Assembly (NCBI GenBank): GCA_016218715.1
Contig: JACRDG010000032.1
Location: forward strand, 372,001-436,000
Direction: 5' to 3'
DNA from: Desulfomonile tiedjei
GTDB taxonomy: Bacteria; Desulfobacterota; Desulfomonilia; Desulfomonilales; Desulfomonilaceae
Length of the DNA stretch: 64,000 bases
The translations under genes and the position numbers were made by a program. A model generated the notes under the pieces. It was not told where the DNA came from, did not search any database, and saw only the letters and a program-made list of their open reading frames with translations. The first letter of the stretch is position 1. Each line of letters opens with the position of its first letter. Shown here piece by piece: positions 1 to 9,053 of the stretch.

Positions 1-2
1 GG

Positions 3-1217
3 AAGACCGATCGGGAGCTGTTCAGCGCCGAAGAGTTCGATTACTCGAAAGAACTGGAAGAACGGGTCCTCGGCGGTCAGGTCCTGGAGACAGAGCAGAA
101 AATCAAGATCCGAGGCCACGGAGCAACGTGCGATTTCGTCCGGGTTCCTCTGCGTGACGCTTCCGGGAGAATCACCGGTCTGTGCGGCATTGGCAGGGAT
201 ATAACGGAGCGGCGGGAGCTTGAACGAGATATCCAGCCTGATGATGAAAGGATTGTGCTCGACCGGTACCCGTCTCCGGCCACGAAGGGCACCCTTCACC
301 AGGTCCGCCTGGCTGCCAAGGTCGACAGCATCTGCCTGTTCCTCGGCGAGAGCGGATCGGGCAAAGACTATCTTGCCCGATACCTCCACGATGTCTCCCC
401 TCGCGCCAAGGGCCCTTTCTTCGCCATCAACTGTGCTGCACTCGCGCCAGAGTTGGCAGAGTCCGAACTGTTCGGCCATGAAAGAGGGGCCTTCACCGGC
501 GCGGTTGCGCGGAAGAGAGGCCTTCTCGAACTGGCAGAGGGAGGAACGCTCCTGCTCAACGAAATCGGAGAACTTACGCCGAAATTGCAGTCGAAATTAC
601 TGACGTTTCTCGACACGAAATCGCTCACCAGAGTCGGAGCGGAGAAAAACATCAAGGTAAACGCCAGATTAGTTGCGGCGACGAACCGCAACCTCGAGGA
701 GGAGGTGGAGGCTGGGAATTTCCGCCGAGATTTGTACTATCGGCTCAGCGTGATAACCATTCACGTCCCGCCTCTGCGCGAGCGCAAGGACGATCTGCCG
801 CTTCTCGTAGGTATCCTGGTCGAGTCTCTCGCTCGGCGCTTTGGATTTCGGCAGACCCCCGCGGTTGAGCCGGAGGTTGTCCGCGCGCTGACGGATTACG
901 ACTGGCCGGGCAACATCAGAGAATTGAGAAACGTTTTGGAACGGGCACTGATCCACAGTGACGGGAGGCGGATTACCGCAGCGCAGATTGCCCTGGATAC
1001 GTCCGTGGCGACGCACGACGACTCCTCGATTTCCTTCAAGGTGCGCCTCGCCAAAGGTGTGTCCCTTCCCGAGGCTGTGAGCAGCGCGAAACGGGTGCTC
1101 GTTATGGAATGCCTTCGCCGGTCCGGAGGCAGCATAAAGGACTCAGCCCGCATGCTGGGGGTGACTCGCGACGCTCTCAACTACCTGCTGCGATCCCTGG
1201 AGATACGCCGGGATTGA
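3..1217 (+). CDS. PAS / sigma54-dependent Fis-family transcriptional activator (5' end outside window)
   Basis: The reading frame is already open at base 3, so the N-terminus lies upstream. The first ~65 residues are the end of a PAS domain, closing with the usual GIGRDITERRELE linker. An AAA+ domain follows, with Walker A GESGSGKD, the sigma54-contacting GAFTGA loop (487-504), a Walker B region and arginine-finger-type segments. The C-terminus is a Fis-type helix-turn-helix (SAKRVLVMECLRRSGGSIKD). Proteins of this class remodel sigma54 polymerase at -24/-12 promoters, and one lies 241 bp downstream of the stop. The Walker B sequence is TLLLNEIGEL where the family normally has Asp-Glu, so the Asp is replaced by Asn. 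There is no receiver domain in the visible part, so the PAS domain is the likely sensory input. Confidence 0.93.
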   Translation, partial: KTDRELFSAEEFDYSKELEERVLGGQVLETEQKIKIRGHGATCDFVRVPLRDASGRITGLCGIGRDITERRELERDIQPDDERIVLDRYPSPATKGTLHQVRLAAKVDSICLFLGESGSGKDYLARYLHDVSPRAKGPFFAINCAALAPELAESELFGHERGAFTGAVARKRGLLELAEGGTLLLNEIGELTPKLQSKLLTFLDTKSLTRVGAEKNIKVNARLVAATNRNLEEEVEAGNFRRDLYYRLSVITIHVPPLRERKDDLPLLVGILVESLARRFGFRQTPAVEPEVVRALTDYDWPGNIRELRNVLERALIHSDGRRITAAQIALDTSVATHDDSSISFKVRLAKGVSLPEAVSSAKRVLVMECLRRSGGSIKDSARMLGVTRDALNYLLRSLEIRRD

Positions 1218-1247
1218 CCTCAAGTGCGGAATGCCCTATAGTGGATG

Positions 1248-1304
1248 AGAATAATTACATACCAGATACGAAAAAATTACATACGGCAACCATATGATTA
1301 TTCT
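1248..1304. promoter_or_regulatory. AT-rich candidate upstream activating sequence with direct and inverted repeats
   Basis: Two copies of AATTACATAC lie at 1253-1262 and 1275-1284, 22 bp apart (two helical turns). They are flanked by the inverted pair AGAATAAT (1248-1255) and ATTATTCT (1297-1304). The segment sits about 155 bp upstream of the -24/-12 element at 1458-1473, a usual distance for enhancer sites of sigma54 activators. That the neighbouring activator binds here is inference. Confidence 0.4.
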
Positions 1305-1457
1305 AATGGTTTTGCGAAACTGCCTTTGCCGGCGCCGGTCATGCGCATGTTGCCCGTGGACCTCTGGTCGCCTACCGGGAACGCAAAGTCTTGACCGCGA
1401 GGGAAAAACGTAGTATTTCTAACAAGAAGAATCATTGTGGCCGAGAGGCTGCCCCGC

Positions 1458-1473
1458 GGGCACAGCATTTGCA
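1458..1473 (+). promoter_or_regulatory. sigma54 (-24/-12) promoter for the polysaccharide tyrosine kinase
   Basis: The sequence GGGCACAGCATTTGCA matches the sigma54 consensus TGGCACG-N4-TTGCW, with the invariant GG and GC dinucleotides at the correct spacing. It lies about 140 bp upstream of the tyrosine-kinase start and just downstream of a sigma54 activator gene. Confidence 0.6.
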
Positions 1474-1611
1474 TTCTCGCGGGTGAGGCCACGGGTTCGG
1501 TCCGACCTCGAATCCACGCGAGAGCGAAACCGCGATAAGCAATTTCTGTGGAGCGCCTGAATAGCACACGATGTGAATGACGTGTGCGCCCGGTCCAGGA
1601 GGGGCAAAACG

Positions 1612-3855
1612 ATGAACGACGACCATGAACGCGAGCGGCTCGTCACGAACGGTCAGACGGGAAATCCGTCGAAAAACGACCTATCCCGCGAAGGCTTCGG
1701 GGGATACAATTACCACTCTGCGGACGAAGGCTACTCCTACGGCGCGGATGACGGCAGAAATTTTCATAGCTATTTTCGCGCGATCCGCTACCGAAAATGG
1801 CTTGTCCTGGGAGTCTTTGTCACTGTAGTGGGACTGGGGTGGACGTACGCTCTCCGAACAAACCCCGTTTTCCGGTCCGAGGCGACGCTGGAAATCCAGC
1901 GGCTCTTTCCTACTTCAGCAAACCTGAACGACCTCTTCTCCTCCTTCGGCCAATTCGACCTGTATTTCCAAACCCAGGTGCTGGCGTTGCGCAGCAAAGA
2001 AGTGGCGGAATCATTCCTTGTCCGTACCAACAGATTGCCGTCGTTGCAGACCAAAGATCAAAGCGCCGGCCAGAACGGGACAAGTGCCCCCCGTCCCCTG
2101 TCCCAGGAAGAGGAAAGGGCCAGGACCTCCGCCGTCAACGGCGTCTTGTCGCGGATCTCGGTGGAACCGATCAAGGGCACCCAATTGATTCAGGTTTCGA
2201 TGAGTGCCGCGCAGGCCGGCGAAGCCCGGCAGATGTTGCAGGAGTATGTCGACGCATACATGGCGCTCAACGAACGGAAAAGAGTCGATTTTGCCGAGAA
2301 TTTGAGGTCGTTACTGCGTAAGGATTTGGAAGAGGCCGAGACTCAGCTCAGAAAGTCCGAGCAGGATCTTCAGGAATTCACCGCCAAGAACGGGATGGTC
2401 ATGCTCGACAGGCCGCACGATCAGATGGCGAGTTTTCTGAGCGGGGCAGCAAGTAACCTCCTGCGCACCACGGAAGCACGATTGAACATCGAGGCCCTGA
2501 ACAGGGCAAAGGATTCCGTCGTCGGCCCGCAGAACAGCGAGCAGTACCTGCAGAATCTAAAGACTGAGGTCGCCTCGCTCAAGTCAGAGTATGCTTCGCT
2601 GAAGGCGCTTTATTCCCCGGATTACTTCAAGCTGGTCCTCCTCCGGAGCAAAATACAAGGGCTGGAAAAGGCTGTTACGGAGCTCGAAGAGAGCACCTTG
2701 TCTTCATCCTTGGAGACAGCCAAGTCCAAGGAAGCGGTGGCGAGGGAGGCCTTTGAAAAAGAGAAGGAAGAGGCTCTGAAGAAGAGCCCGCTCTCCGCAC
2801 AATACGAGATTCTCAAGAGCATCATGACGGCAAACGGGCAGTTGTACATCACGCTCCTGCAGAAATTCCGACAGGCTGCACTGGATCCTGCAATTCTGGG
2901 GCACACGGTCAGCCTTTTCAGCCCGCCCACGTTGCCGTCTGATCCGTTGCAGACGATCCCGTACAAGCTGCTCTTTCTGATCCCCCTTCTCGGGCTTGCC
3001 GGCGGGGTCGCGGTTGCGCTGATCCTGGAGCAGCTCGACCACCGCGTGCAGACGACCGACGAACTCGAGCGAACCATGAGGGTGCCGATCCTCGGCGTGG
3101 TCCCAAAGACGGCTGCCGCCTCGAAACTCCGAGCGGTCGAATCGGACAGAGGGCCGATCGAATTCACCCCATTTCTCTTGCCCATGTCGCAGCTGGCAGA
3201 TTCCATTCGGGTCATAGAGAGCGCGGCGGAATCGATGTTCACGGCCGAGGGAGGGACGAGCGTGTGTATCTCCAGCGCTCTGCCCCTGGAGGGTAAAACC
3301 TTTGTTACGGTTTCCCTCGGCGCAGCCATGGCCACGGAGAACAAGCGGGTTCTTATCATCGACGGCGACATGCGCAGGCCGCGGGTTCAACGAATCTTCG
3401 AGGAGAAAATCGGAGGCCTTGGCCTCGGGGATCTCATGAGCGGTAAATGCGAAAAACTCGATGCGGCCGTGCGGAAATCAAGGATACCGGGACTGTTTTA
3501 CATGCCCGCCGGTTCCGCGACCGAGAATCCGGTGGCCCTGTTGAAGTCGAAGAGACTGGTCGAAGTCCTGTCTGAATGCAAGAGATACTTCGATGTCGTG
3601 CTTTTGGATGCTCCACCGCTGATCGGCATGGCGGATGCCACGATTCTGGCACGGAGCGCAGACGGGCTCATACTCGTGACGAAACAAGGGTACACGCCGG
3701 TAGAAGTGCTGCGCCGCACCCAGGAAACGGTACAGTTGAGGCGGGTGAGGTTGCTCGGCGTCGTCTTCAACATGGTTCGGCCCGAGGCCAGCGAGTACGA
3801 GTATTACAAGGTGAAATACGGCTACCGCTACTATCGCAGCAGGCATAGTGCGTAG
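1612..3855 (+). CDS. exopolysaccharide chain-length protein with bacterial tyrosine autokinase (Wzc/GumC-like BY-kinase)
   Basis: This 747-residue inner-membrane protein would control polymerisation and export of a surface polysaccharide through autophosphorylation. TM1 lies at about residues 63-81, and a long periplasmic Wzz-type coiled-coil region follows. A second TM (LLFLIPLLGLAGGVAVALI) precedes the cytoplasmic kinase. The kinase has Walker A around K562 (PLEGKT), Walker A' VLIIDGDMRRPR and Walker B VVLLDAPP. The tail is a Tyr cluster (YEYYKVKYGYRYY), the usual autophosphorylation site. ATG 1612 is preferred over GTG 1573 because AGGAGGGG (1597-1604) sits 7 nt upstream of it. No other polysaccharide gene is adjacent. 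Expression is probably sigma54-dependent. Confidence 0.93.
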   Translation: MNDDHERERLVTNGQTGNPSKNDLSREGFGGYNYHSADEGYSYGADDGRNFHSYFRAIRYRKWLVLGVFVTVVGLGWTYALRTNPVFRSEATLEIQRLFPTSANLNDLFSSFGQFDLYFQTQVLALRSKEVAESFLVRTNRLPSLQTKDQSAGQNGTSAPRPLSQEEERARTSAVNGVLSRISVEPIKGTQLIQVSMSAAQAGEARQMLQEYVDAYMALNERKRVDFAENLRSLLRKDLEEAETQLRKSEQDLQEFTAKNGMVMLDRPHDQMASFLSGAASNLLRTTEARLNIEALNRAKDSVVGPQNSEQYLQNLKTEVASLKSEYASLKALYSPDYFKLVLLRSKIQGLEKAVTELEESTLSSSLETAKSKEAVAREAFEKEKEEALKKSPLSAQYEILKSIMTANGQLYITLLQKFRQAALDPAILGHTVSLFSPPTLPSDPLQTIPYKLLFLIPLLGLAGGVAVALILEQLDHRVQTTDELERTMRVPILGVVPKTAAASKLRAVESDRGPIEFTPFLLPMSQLADSIRVIESAAESMFTAEGGTSVCISSALPLEGKTFVTVSLGAAMATENKRVLIIDGDMRRPRVQRIFEEKIGGLGLGDLMSGKCEKLDAAVRKSRIPGLFYMPAGSATENPVALLKSKRLVEVLSECKRYFDVVLLDAPPLIGMADATILARSADGLILVTKQGYTPVEVLRRTQETVQLRRVRLLGVVFNMVRPEASEYEYYKVKYGYRYYRSRHSA

Positions 3856-3905
3856 GGTCGACCGAATTCCAACACAAGAATAGATCCGACCACCCCACTT
3901 TCTGA

Positions 3906-3944
3906 GGCTGGGCACCACCATTCCGGCGTGCCCGGCCTTTTTTT
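3906..3944 (+). terminator. rho-independent terminator after the tyrosine kinase
   Basis: The arms GGCTGGGCAC (3906-3915) and GTGCCCGGCC (3928-3937) form a 10-bp stem with one G-T pair. A run of seven T follows directly (3938-3944). Confidence 0.8.
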
Positions 3945-4017
3945 GTCTTCTCTTATTGTGACGCATTCAACGCATTTGAGACGATTCCGGAAAATAGTGA
4001 TTGTTCGGCCGGAGTGC

Positions 4018-4177
4018 TGATACCAATGCGATTTCAAAAAGGTAGTATTCGAGAAGCCCATTGAGAGCTTCTCCTGGGAGGTCTCCTCTGCTACGGACGC
4101 CACAGCCTGACTGCGCTCCGGAGACCTCCCAGGAACGCCCTCAGCAGTGCGTCTTCTTTAATCGCGCATTGGTATGA
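4018..4177. repeat. MITE-like element with nested inverted repeats
   Basis: Outer inverted ends: TGATACCAATGCGATT (4018-4033) and, in reverse, 4160-4177, which carries a 2-bp GC insertion. Inside is a perfect 14-bp inverted repeat, CCTGGGAGGTCTCC (4073-4086) against 4120-4133, with a 33-nt loop. The element has no coding capacity. It lies between the terminator and the DUF3795 gene and ends about 40 bp before that gene's start codon. Confidence 0.5.
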
Positions 4178-4215
4178 GCTATACTCGGGACGTTTCGGAG
4201 AAAGGAGGAGGATCG

Positions 4216-4623
4216 ATGGATTACAGACATATGACGGCTCCGTGTGGGCTGCCGTGTTTTGAATGCCCCTTCTATTTGGCAAAGGACCAGCCTGAAATGA
4301 GGGAGCTGGTCTCCAAAGAGTTGGGAATTCCGCCGGCAGAAATAACCTGCGCGGGGTGCCGTGACGAGGGGGGAAAGTGTGCTCATCTCCCGATGCCGTG
4401 TCGTGTCTATCCGTGTGCGGAACGAAAAGGTCTACAGTTCTGTAGCGACTGCACAGACTTCCCGTGCGATTATCTCCACCCCTATCGGGATAATGCGAAA
4501 ATGTGGCATAATACCAAGGTCTTCCACCTATGTTTGATCAAGAAGATGGGCTTGGAGGAATGGGTCAAGAATAAGGCAAAAAGCGTTTGCCAGACGTATT
4601 CCTTTGAGAAGTGGAGTCTCTGA
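4216..4623 (+). CDS. DUF3795 cysteine-rich protein
   Basis: This 135-residue protein is preceded by a strong ribosome-binding site (AAGGAGGAGG) and starts at ATG 4216. Conserved features are the N-terminal motif APCGLPCFECPFY, a central CAGCRDEGGKC and a C-terminal CSDCTDFPC. That makes at least ten cysteines in pairs, typical of the DUF3795 family common in anaerobes. The pattern implies metal or Fe-S binding, but the family function is unknown. It is a single gene between the MITE-like element and the convergent hybrid kinase. Confidence 0.85.
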   Translation: MDYRHMTAPCGLPCFECPFYLAKDQPEMRELVSKELGIPPAEITCAGCRDEGGKCAHLPMPCRVYPCAERKGLQFCSDCTDFPCDYLHPYRDNAKMWHNTKVFHLCLIKKMGLEEWVKNKAKSVCQTYSFEKWSL

Positions 4624-4727
4624 ACGGCCCTGCGCCTTTTCATCGGACATTATCTGTGGCAACGGCTCCCTGAGGCTGCTGCGTAACGCAATGTCTTCCC
4701 GACAACGTGCTCCGATGCCGGCTGGTT

Positions 4728-7700
4728 TCAGGCCTTGTCCAGGACTCGACGGACCTGCTGCAGCAGCTCTTTCATCTTGAAGGGTTTGCTCACGAATCCC
4801 TTGGCCCCCGTTGCAAGGCAGTCCGTTCTGGCCGCATCCGCGGCATATCCGCTGGCCACCAGGACTCTCACCTGCGGGTCGATTCTCACCAGCTCGCCGA
4901 GACACTCACTTCCACCCATGGCGGGCATGATCAAATCGAGAACCACGAGAGCGATCTGATCTCTCTTCTGAGCGTACAAATCCAGTGCCTCCATCCCGTT
5001 GGCTGCCGTGAGGACCGTGTATCCGGATCTGCGGAGGATCCGCTCTCCCAGGTCGCGAACGAAGTCCTCATCGTCGACCAGGAGGATGGTTTCCGAACCG
5101 AATGCCGGCATTTCTCCGGCCGAGTCCGCCTCGTCTCCGGAGTCTGCCGCAATAGCCGGGAGGTAGACGTCGAACCGGGTCCCTTTGCCCACTTCACTGG
5201 AACAGGCGATGTGGCCGCCGTGCTGTCTGACGATACCATACACCATTGCCAGTCCCAGCCCTGTCCCTCGCCCCAATTCCTTCGTCGTGTAGAATGGCTC
5301 GAAGATATGATCGAGTGTCTCTCGACTCATTCCGTGACCGGTATCGGAAACCGACAGCAGGACGTAATCGCCTGGTTCCACCTCCGGATGCAGACTGCAG
5401 TAGCGATCGTCCAGAGTGACATTTGCGGTCTCCACAGCGATCGAGCCGCCTTCAGTGACCGCGTCCCGAGCATTGAGGGCCAGGTTCATGATGACCTGTT
5501 CTATTTGCGAGGGGTCAGCGTTCACTCTCTGCAGGTTATCGGCAAAGGTAAAGCGAATGTCTGTCATTCTGGGGATGGTGCGCCGCAAGAGTTGCTCCAC
5601 CGCGCCTATCCGTGCATTCAGGCTGATCGGAATGGGCTTGGATTCGACCTTTCTGCTGAAGGTGAGCAGACCCTTCACCAGTTCGGCCCCGCTGCGTGCC
5701 GCTTGCTGAATCTTCCGGAGGTCCGCGCATTCGGGATCGTCCTCGGACTTCTCCAACAGGAGCAACTCCGAATAGCCTAACGTAACCTGGAGGAGGTTGT
5801 TGAAGTCATGTGCAATGCCGCCTGCCAAGGTGCCGACGGCCTCCATTTTCTGGGCTTGCTGGAGCCGAGATTCCAACTGCCGTCGTTCAGCCTGAGCCCG
5901 CTCTCGCTCCGTGACGTCTCTGACGACGCCGACGAGATACTTCTTCCCGGCTGGGTCCACATAGAGGGACTTCTTGGTGACGATGGTATGGGTGATTCCC
6001 GTTCGGTCGGTGAAGTTCTCCTCGTTGATGTTTTCCCGCCCCGTCCTGAAGACTATTTCGTCCTTCTCCCAGAACACGTCCGCCTCTGACTTCGGGAAGA
6101 AGTCGTAGTCCGACTTCCCGATAAGCTCGTCGTGTGGATAGCCCATGAACGTGCAGTATGCGTCGTTGAGGAGTACCCATTCATGGTTTTCATTCTTGAC
6201 GAGAATGGGGTCCGCCACGGAGTTGATTATTCGGTCAAGGTAATGTTTTGCCTGTCGAAGCTCCTCTTCCGCGCGTTTGCGCTCGGTCAGGTCCACGCCA
6301 ACCCCTCGAAAGCCAACGACCTTCCCGTCTCTCTCGATGGGATTGGAATATGAGACGGTGGGGATGATCCTGCCGTCGAGTGTCTTTAGCCCGTACTCCC
6401 GCCCGATGATCTTTTCGCCTCTCAATATTCTGGCGAGATCCTCTCCGGCCGTCCCTGCGTCTTCCGGGGCAATGATCTCCAGGAGGTGGGTTCCTCTCGC
6501 GATGTGTTCCCATGTGTAGCCGGTGGTTTCCAGCGCAGCTTGATTGGCAAACGTGAAGAATCCCTCCTCGTTGGCCTCGAAAACGAACTGAGGCAACAGA
6601 TCGGCCAGATTCTTGAAACGCTTTTCACTCTCTCTTAGCTCGTCCTCCGCCTTCTTGCGTTCCGTCACATCTATAGCAAGGTGGAACTTCGCGTCGCGGC
6701 CGCTCGTCCACCTGATCATTCTGTCCGTTGCGAGGAAGTCCCGTCCCACAGTCGCGTTGTGATAATCCCACTGATACGGCTCCCCGTGCAGGCTGCAGAG
6801 CTTTTCAGTTATGCAATGCTCACACGGGCCGGGCGAGCCATGAAGTTCCTCGTAGCACTTACCGCCGACAAGCGCCTTCCCGTACAGATTCTTCGTAAAC
6901 CGATTCGTGTAAAGGATTTCATCGGTCTTCGGATCGATCACGAGAACCACTGCGTTCAGCCCTTCAAACAGGGCGAGGAGTTGTTCCTGCTCGACCCTTA
7001 AAGCCTCCTCCACCCGCTGTCGTTCGGAAATCTCGACCCGCAGTCTTTCATTCGCCTCTTTGAGGGAGGCCGTACGTTCGCCAACGTGTTTCTCGAGTTC
7101 GTCTCTGACGGTTCTCAGGTCGTCTTCCGCACTTTTCCGCCAGGTAATGTCCCGCGCGACACCGAAGATCAAGTTTTCTCGGGGTATCGGGAAACAATTC
7201 CACGAAACCCATCGATAAGTGCCATCCTTGTGCTGGCAGCGGTTTTCGAAGTAATGCAACGGTTCTCCGCCTGCCAGCATCTTGTGAGCCTCCAGAGTCT
7301 TCTCACGGTCATCAGGATGAACGAATTCGATCCGCGGGGTGCTCAATAACTCTTGTTCCGTCCACCCGAGCGTGCGAGTGAATGCAGGATTCACCTGCTT
7401 GTAACGTCCGTCCATTCCGGCAACACACAGCATGTCGAGAGACAAATTGAACAGTCGATCTCGCTCTTCTTCCGCCCTCTGGCGCTCGAGCACTATCCCC
7501 ATGCTCACGCCTAGTCCTTCGAGAAATCCGATCATCTCCGGAGTGAATCGGTCCTTGCGGGAGTCGTTGAGCTGGAGGAGCCCGATGATTTTGTGGTCCG
7601 AGCGCAACGGTATGAGTGCAACCGATTCATAGCCTTCCCCATTGCATCGGTTTCTGGTGAGGGCCTGGCGGTCTTCTTCGGAGGCGGTCGCGAGGAGTTG

Positions 7701-8162
7701 CGTGGTGCAGTTCGTCCAGAAGCTGCCCCCAGGCGTGAAGAAGGGCAAGGCCGGGTTGGTCCGTCCCTGAAGAATGTTGCCGCACATGCAGTCCAGAATG
7801 GGATAGCCCGCGGAATCGCGAAGAATTTCACCTTCCTCGGTTCTCCCGCAGAGAGAGGTTTCCGCTTCAACGAAAGCCGCTGAGAATCCCCGGGTCTCAA
7901 AATAGGGGAAATCGTCTCCGTCGCGCAGACGAATACCCACTGCCTCAAATGCCGTGAAGTCTTTCACCATCCCGATGAGTTCCCCGATCGCATCCCGAAC
8001 GGAAGCCTCCCGGCTCAAAAGCGTCAGGATTCGCAGGGCCAGGGCTTGACTCTCCTGTGCCCACTTCAATCGGCTCCGTAACGAATCCAAGTCGCTGCAA
8101 GCGGGCTCGGCCAGGTCTCGTTTCTCGGTCGTCTCGTTCTGGGTTTCGTTATCGTTCTTCAT
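4728..8162 (-). CDS. GAF-PAS(x4) hybrid histidine kinase with C-terminal receiver
   Basis: This 1144-residue sensor has no predicted membrane segment. Domains in order: GAF (~35-235); four PAS domains (~240-800) separated by short coiled coils; HisKA with the H-box [15 protein letters not shown]; HATPase_c (N-box LNARDAV, G-box [15 protein letters not shown]); and a receiver ([22 protein letters not shown]). The second PAS contains a Cys cluster around PCEHC, which could bind a metal or cluster. ATG 8162 is chosen because AGGAAA lies 8 nt upstream; the frame continues upstream without such a site. No partner regulator or HPt protein is adjacent, so the target is unknown. A terminator-like hairpin lies about 370 nt upstream. 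Confidence 0.93.
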   Translation of the reverse strand: MKNDNETQNETTEKRDLAEPACSDLDSLRSRLKWAQESQALALRILTLLSREASVRDAIGELIGMVKDFTAFEAVGIRLRDGDDFPYFETRGFSAAFVEAETSLCGRTEEGEILRDSAGYPILDCMCGNILQGRTNPALPFFTPGGSFWTNCTTQLLATASEEDRQALTRNRCNGEGYESVALIPLRSDHKIIGLLQLNDSRKDRFTPEMIGFLEGLGVSMGIVLERQRAEEERDRLFNLSLDMLCVAGMDGRYKQVNPAFTRTLGWTEQELLSTPRIEFVHPDDREKTLEAHKMLAGGEPLHYFENRCQHKDGTYRWVSWNCFPIPRENLIFGVARDITWRKSAEDDLRTVRDELEKHVGERTASLKEANERLRVEISERQRVEEALRVEQEQLLALFEGLNAVVLVIDPKTDEILYTNRFTKNLYGKALVGGKCYEELHGSPGPCEHCITEKLCSLHGEPYQWDYHNATVGRDFLATDRMIRWTSGRDAKFHLAIDVTERKKAEDELRESEKRFKNLADLLPQFVFEANEEGFFTFANQAALETTGYTWEHIARGTHLLEIIAPEDAGTAGEDLARILRGEKIIGREYGLKTLDGRIIPTVSYSNPIERDGKVVGFRGVGVDLTERKRAEEELRQAKHYLDRIINSVADPILVKNENHEWVLLNDAYCTFMGYPHDELIGKSDYDFFPKSEADVFWEKDEIVFRTGRENINEENFTDRTGITHTIVTKKSLYVDPAGKKYLVGVVRDVTERERAQAERRQLESRLQQAQKMEAVGTLAGGIAHDFNNLLQVTLGYSELLLLEKSEDDPECADLRKIQQAARSGAELVKGLLTFSRKVESKPIPISLNARIGAVEQLLRRTIPRMTDIRFTFADNLQRVNADPSQIEQVIMNLALNARDAVTEGGSIAVETANVTLDDRYCSLHPEVEPGDYVLLSVSDTGHGMSRETLDHIFEPFYTTKELGRGTGLGLAMVYGIVRQHGGHIACSSEVGKGTRFDVYLPAIAADSGDEADSAGEMPAFGSETILLVDDEDFVRDLGERILRRSGYTVLTAANGMEALDLYAQKRDQIALVVLDLIMPAMGGSECLGELVRIDPQVRVLVASGYAADAARTDCLATGAKGFVSKPFKMKELLQQVRRVLDKA

Positions 8163-9053
8163 GGATGGTTTCCTGACATGCTTCTGTCTCAGGCATCGTG
8201 CAGCGTCTGCGCAACTTGGTACCGGGCGGCAAGCCCAAGCTACAGAGTCACCGCTGATCCAACAAGTCCGGTGCGCCGGTCGGCGCGTTTGGGAACACCC
8301 GGGTAAGGAATGCGATGAACCCCGATGTAGTCCCCGCGTCACGTTGCTCACGGTCATCCACGGGACGGACTGCGGGTTCCGATCGGGTATCTGGTATCGG
8401 ATTATACCATACGGGTTCTACGGAAGGAAACAAGCCGTATTCCGGCAAACAAAGAAGAAACTACAGGCGGTTTTTCTCGAACGCACGATCGACGCAACGG
8501 CGGTCTCAGGCCCACCAGCGCAAGCCGCAAAAAAAATGAGAGGCGACCCGGGCCAATACCTTGAACGAGCCCGATCGCCTCTCCGGCTGCAAGAGTGCGC
8601 ACTGGAGGGGGTACCAAATTGCCAGTGCTGAATTGGGTAGGAACAAGTCTGCTGCACATATTCGGACAAGAATCATCCGATGGCAAGTCAGAAGATAATG
8701 AGATTCCGATGAGCAAACGGCTAGGGGGCTGTCGCGAAGCGTCACGCATTGAAGAACGGTTACGATCGTCGCAATCACACGGCTGGCGTACCCGTGCTGC
8801 GGGGAACGGAACAGACGCGGCGTTCGTCGAGGAAAGCTATCTTTCTGCAAAATCTTTCCCCGCGATCCCGCGTTTGATCTGCTGTGGCCGGTAAGGTAGA
8901 ATGCAGTGTCTCGGAGGGCCCGACCGCCCCGTGAAGGAGGCTGGATAGGCACTTCCGGACGGTAGGAGCCAGGATGATCGACACTCGGATGGAATTGGCC
9001 GACGACCTGTGGAAAACCGGTAGGGAAGTCGCGGTTAGAAAGGGCCGGTCAGA
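8163..9053. other. long intergenic region without a convincing gene
   Basis: This 890-bp spacer lies between two divergently transcribed genes. Short open frames occur on both strands, but none has a ribosome-binding site together with a recognisable protein pattern. The only clear structure is a minus-strand intrinsic terminator at 8529-8583. Confidence 0.5.
8529..8583 (-). terminator. minus-strand intrinsic terminator, possibly ending a small RNA or attenuating the kinase gene
   Basis: On the minus strand the arms GAGAGGCGA (8583-8575) and TCGCCTCTC (8546-8538) form a perfect 9-bp stem with an inner GGGC/GCCC pairing. A T followed by eight U residues completes it (8537-8529). No minus-strand gene lies upstream before 9053, so it does not end a recognisable coding transcript. 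Confidence 0.65.

Noticed and set aside
8595-8894. A 99-codon plus-strand open frame in the kinase-MscS spacer
   Set aside because: No ribosome-binding site, no family pattern and biased composition; overlapping frames of similar size exist on the other strand.
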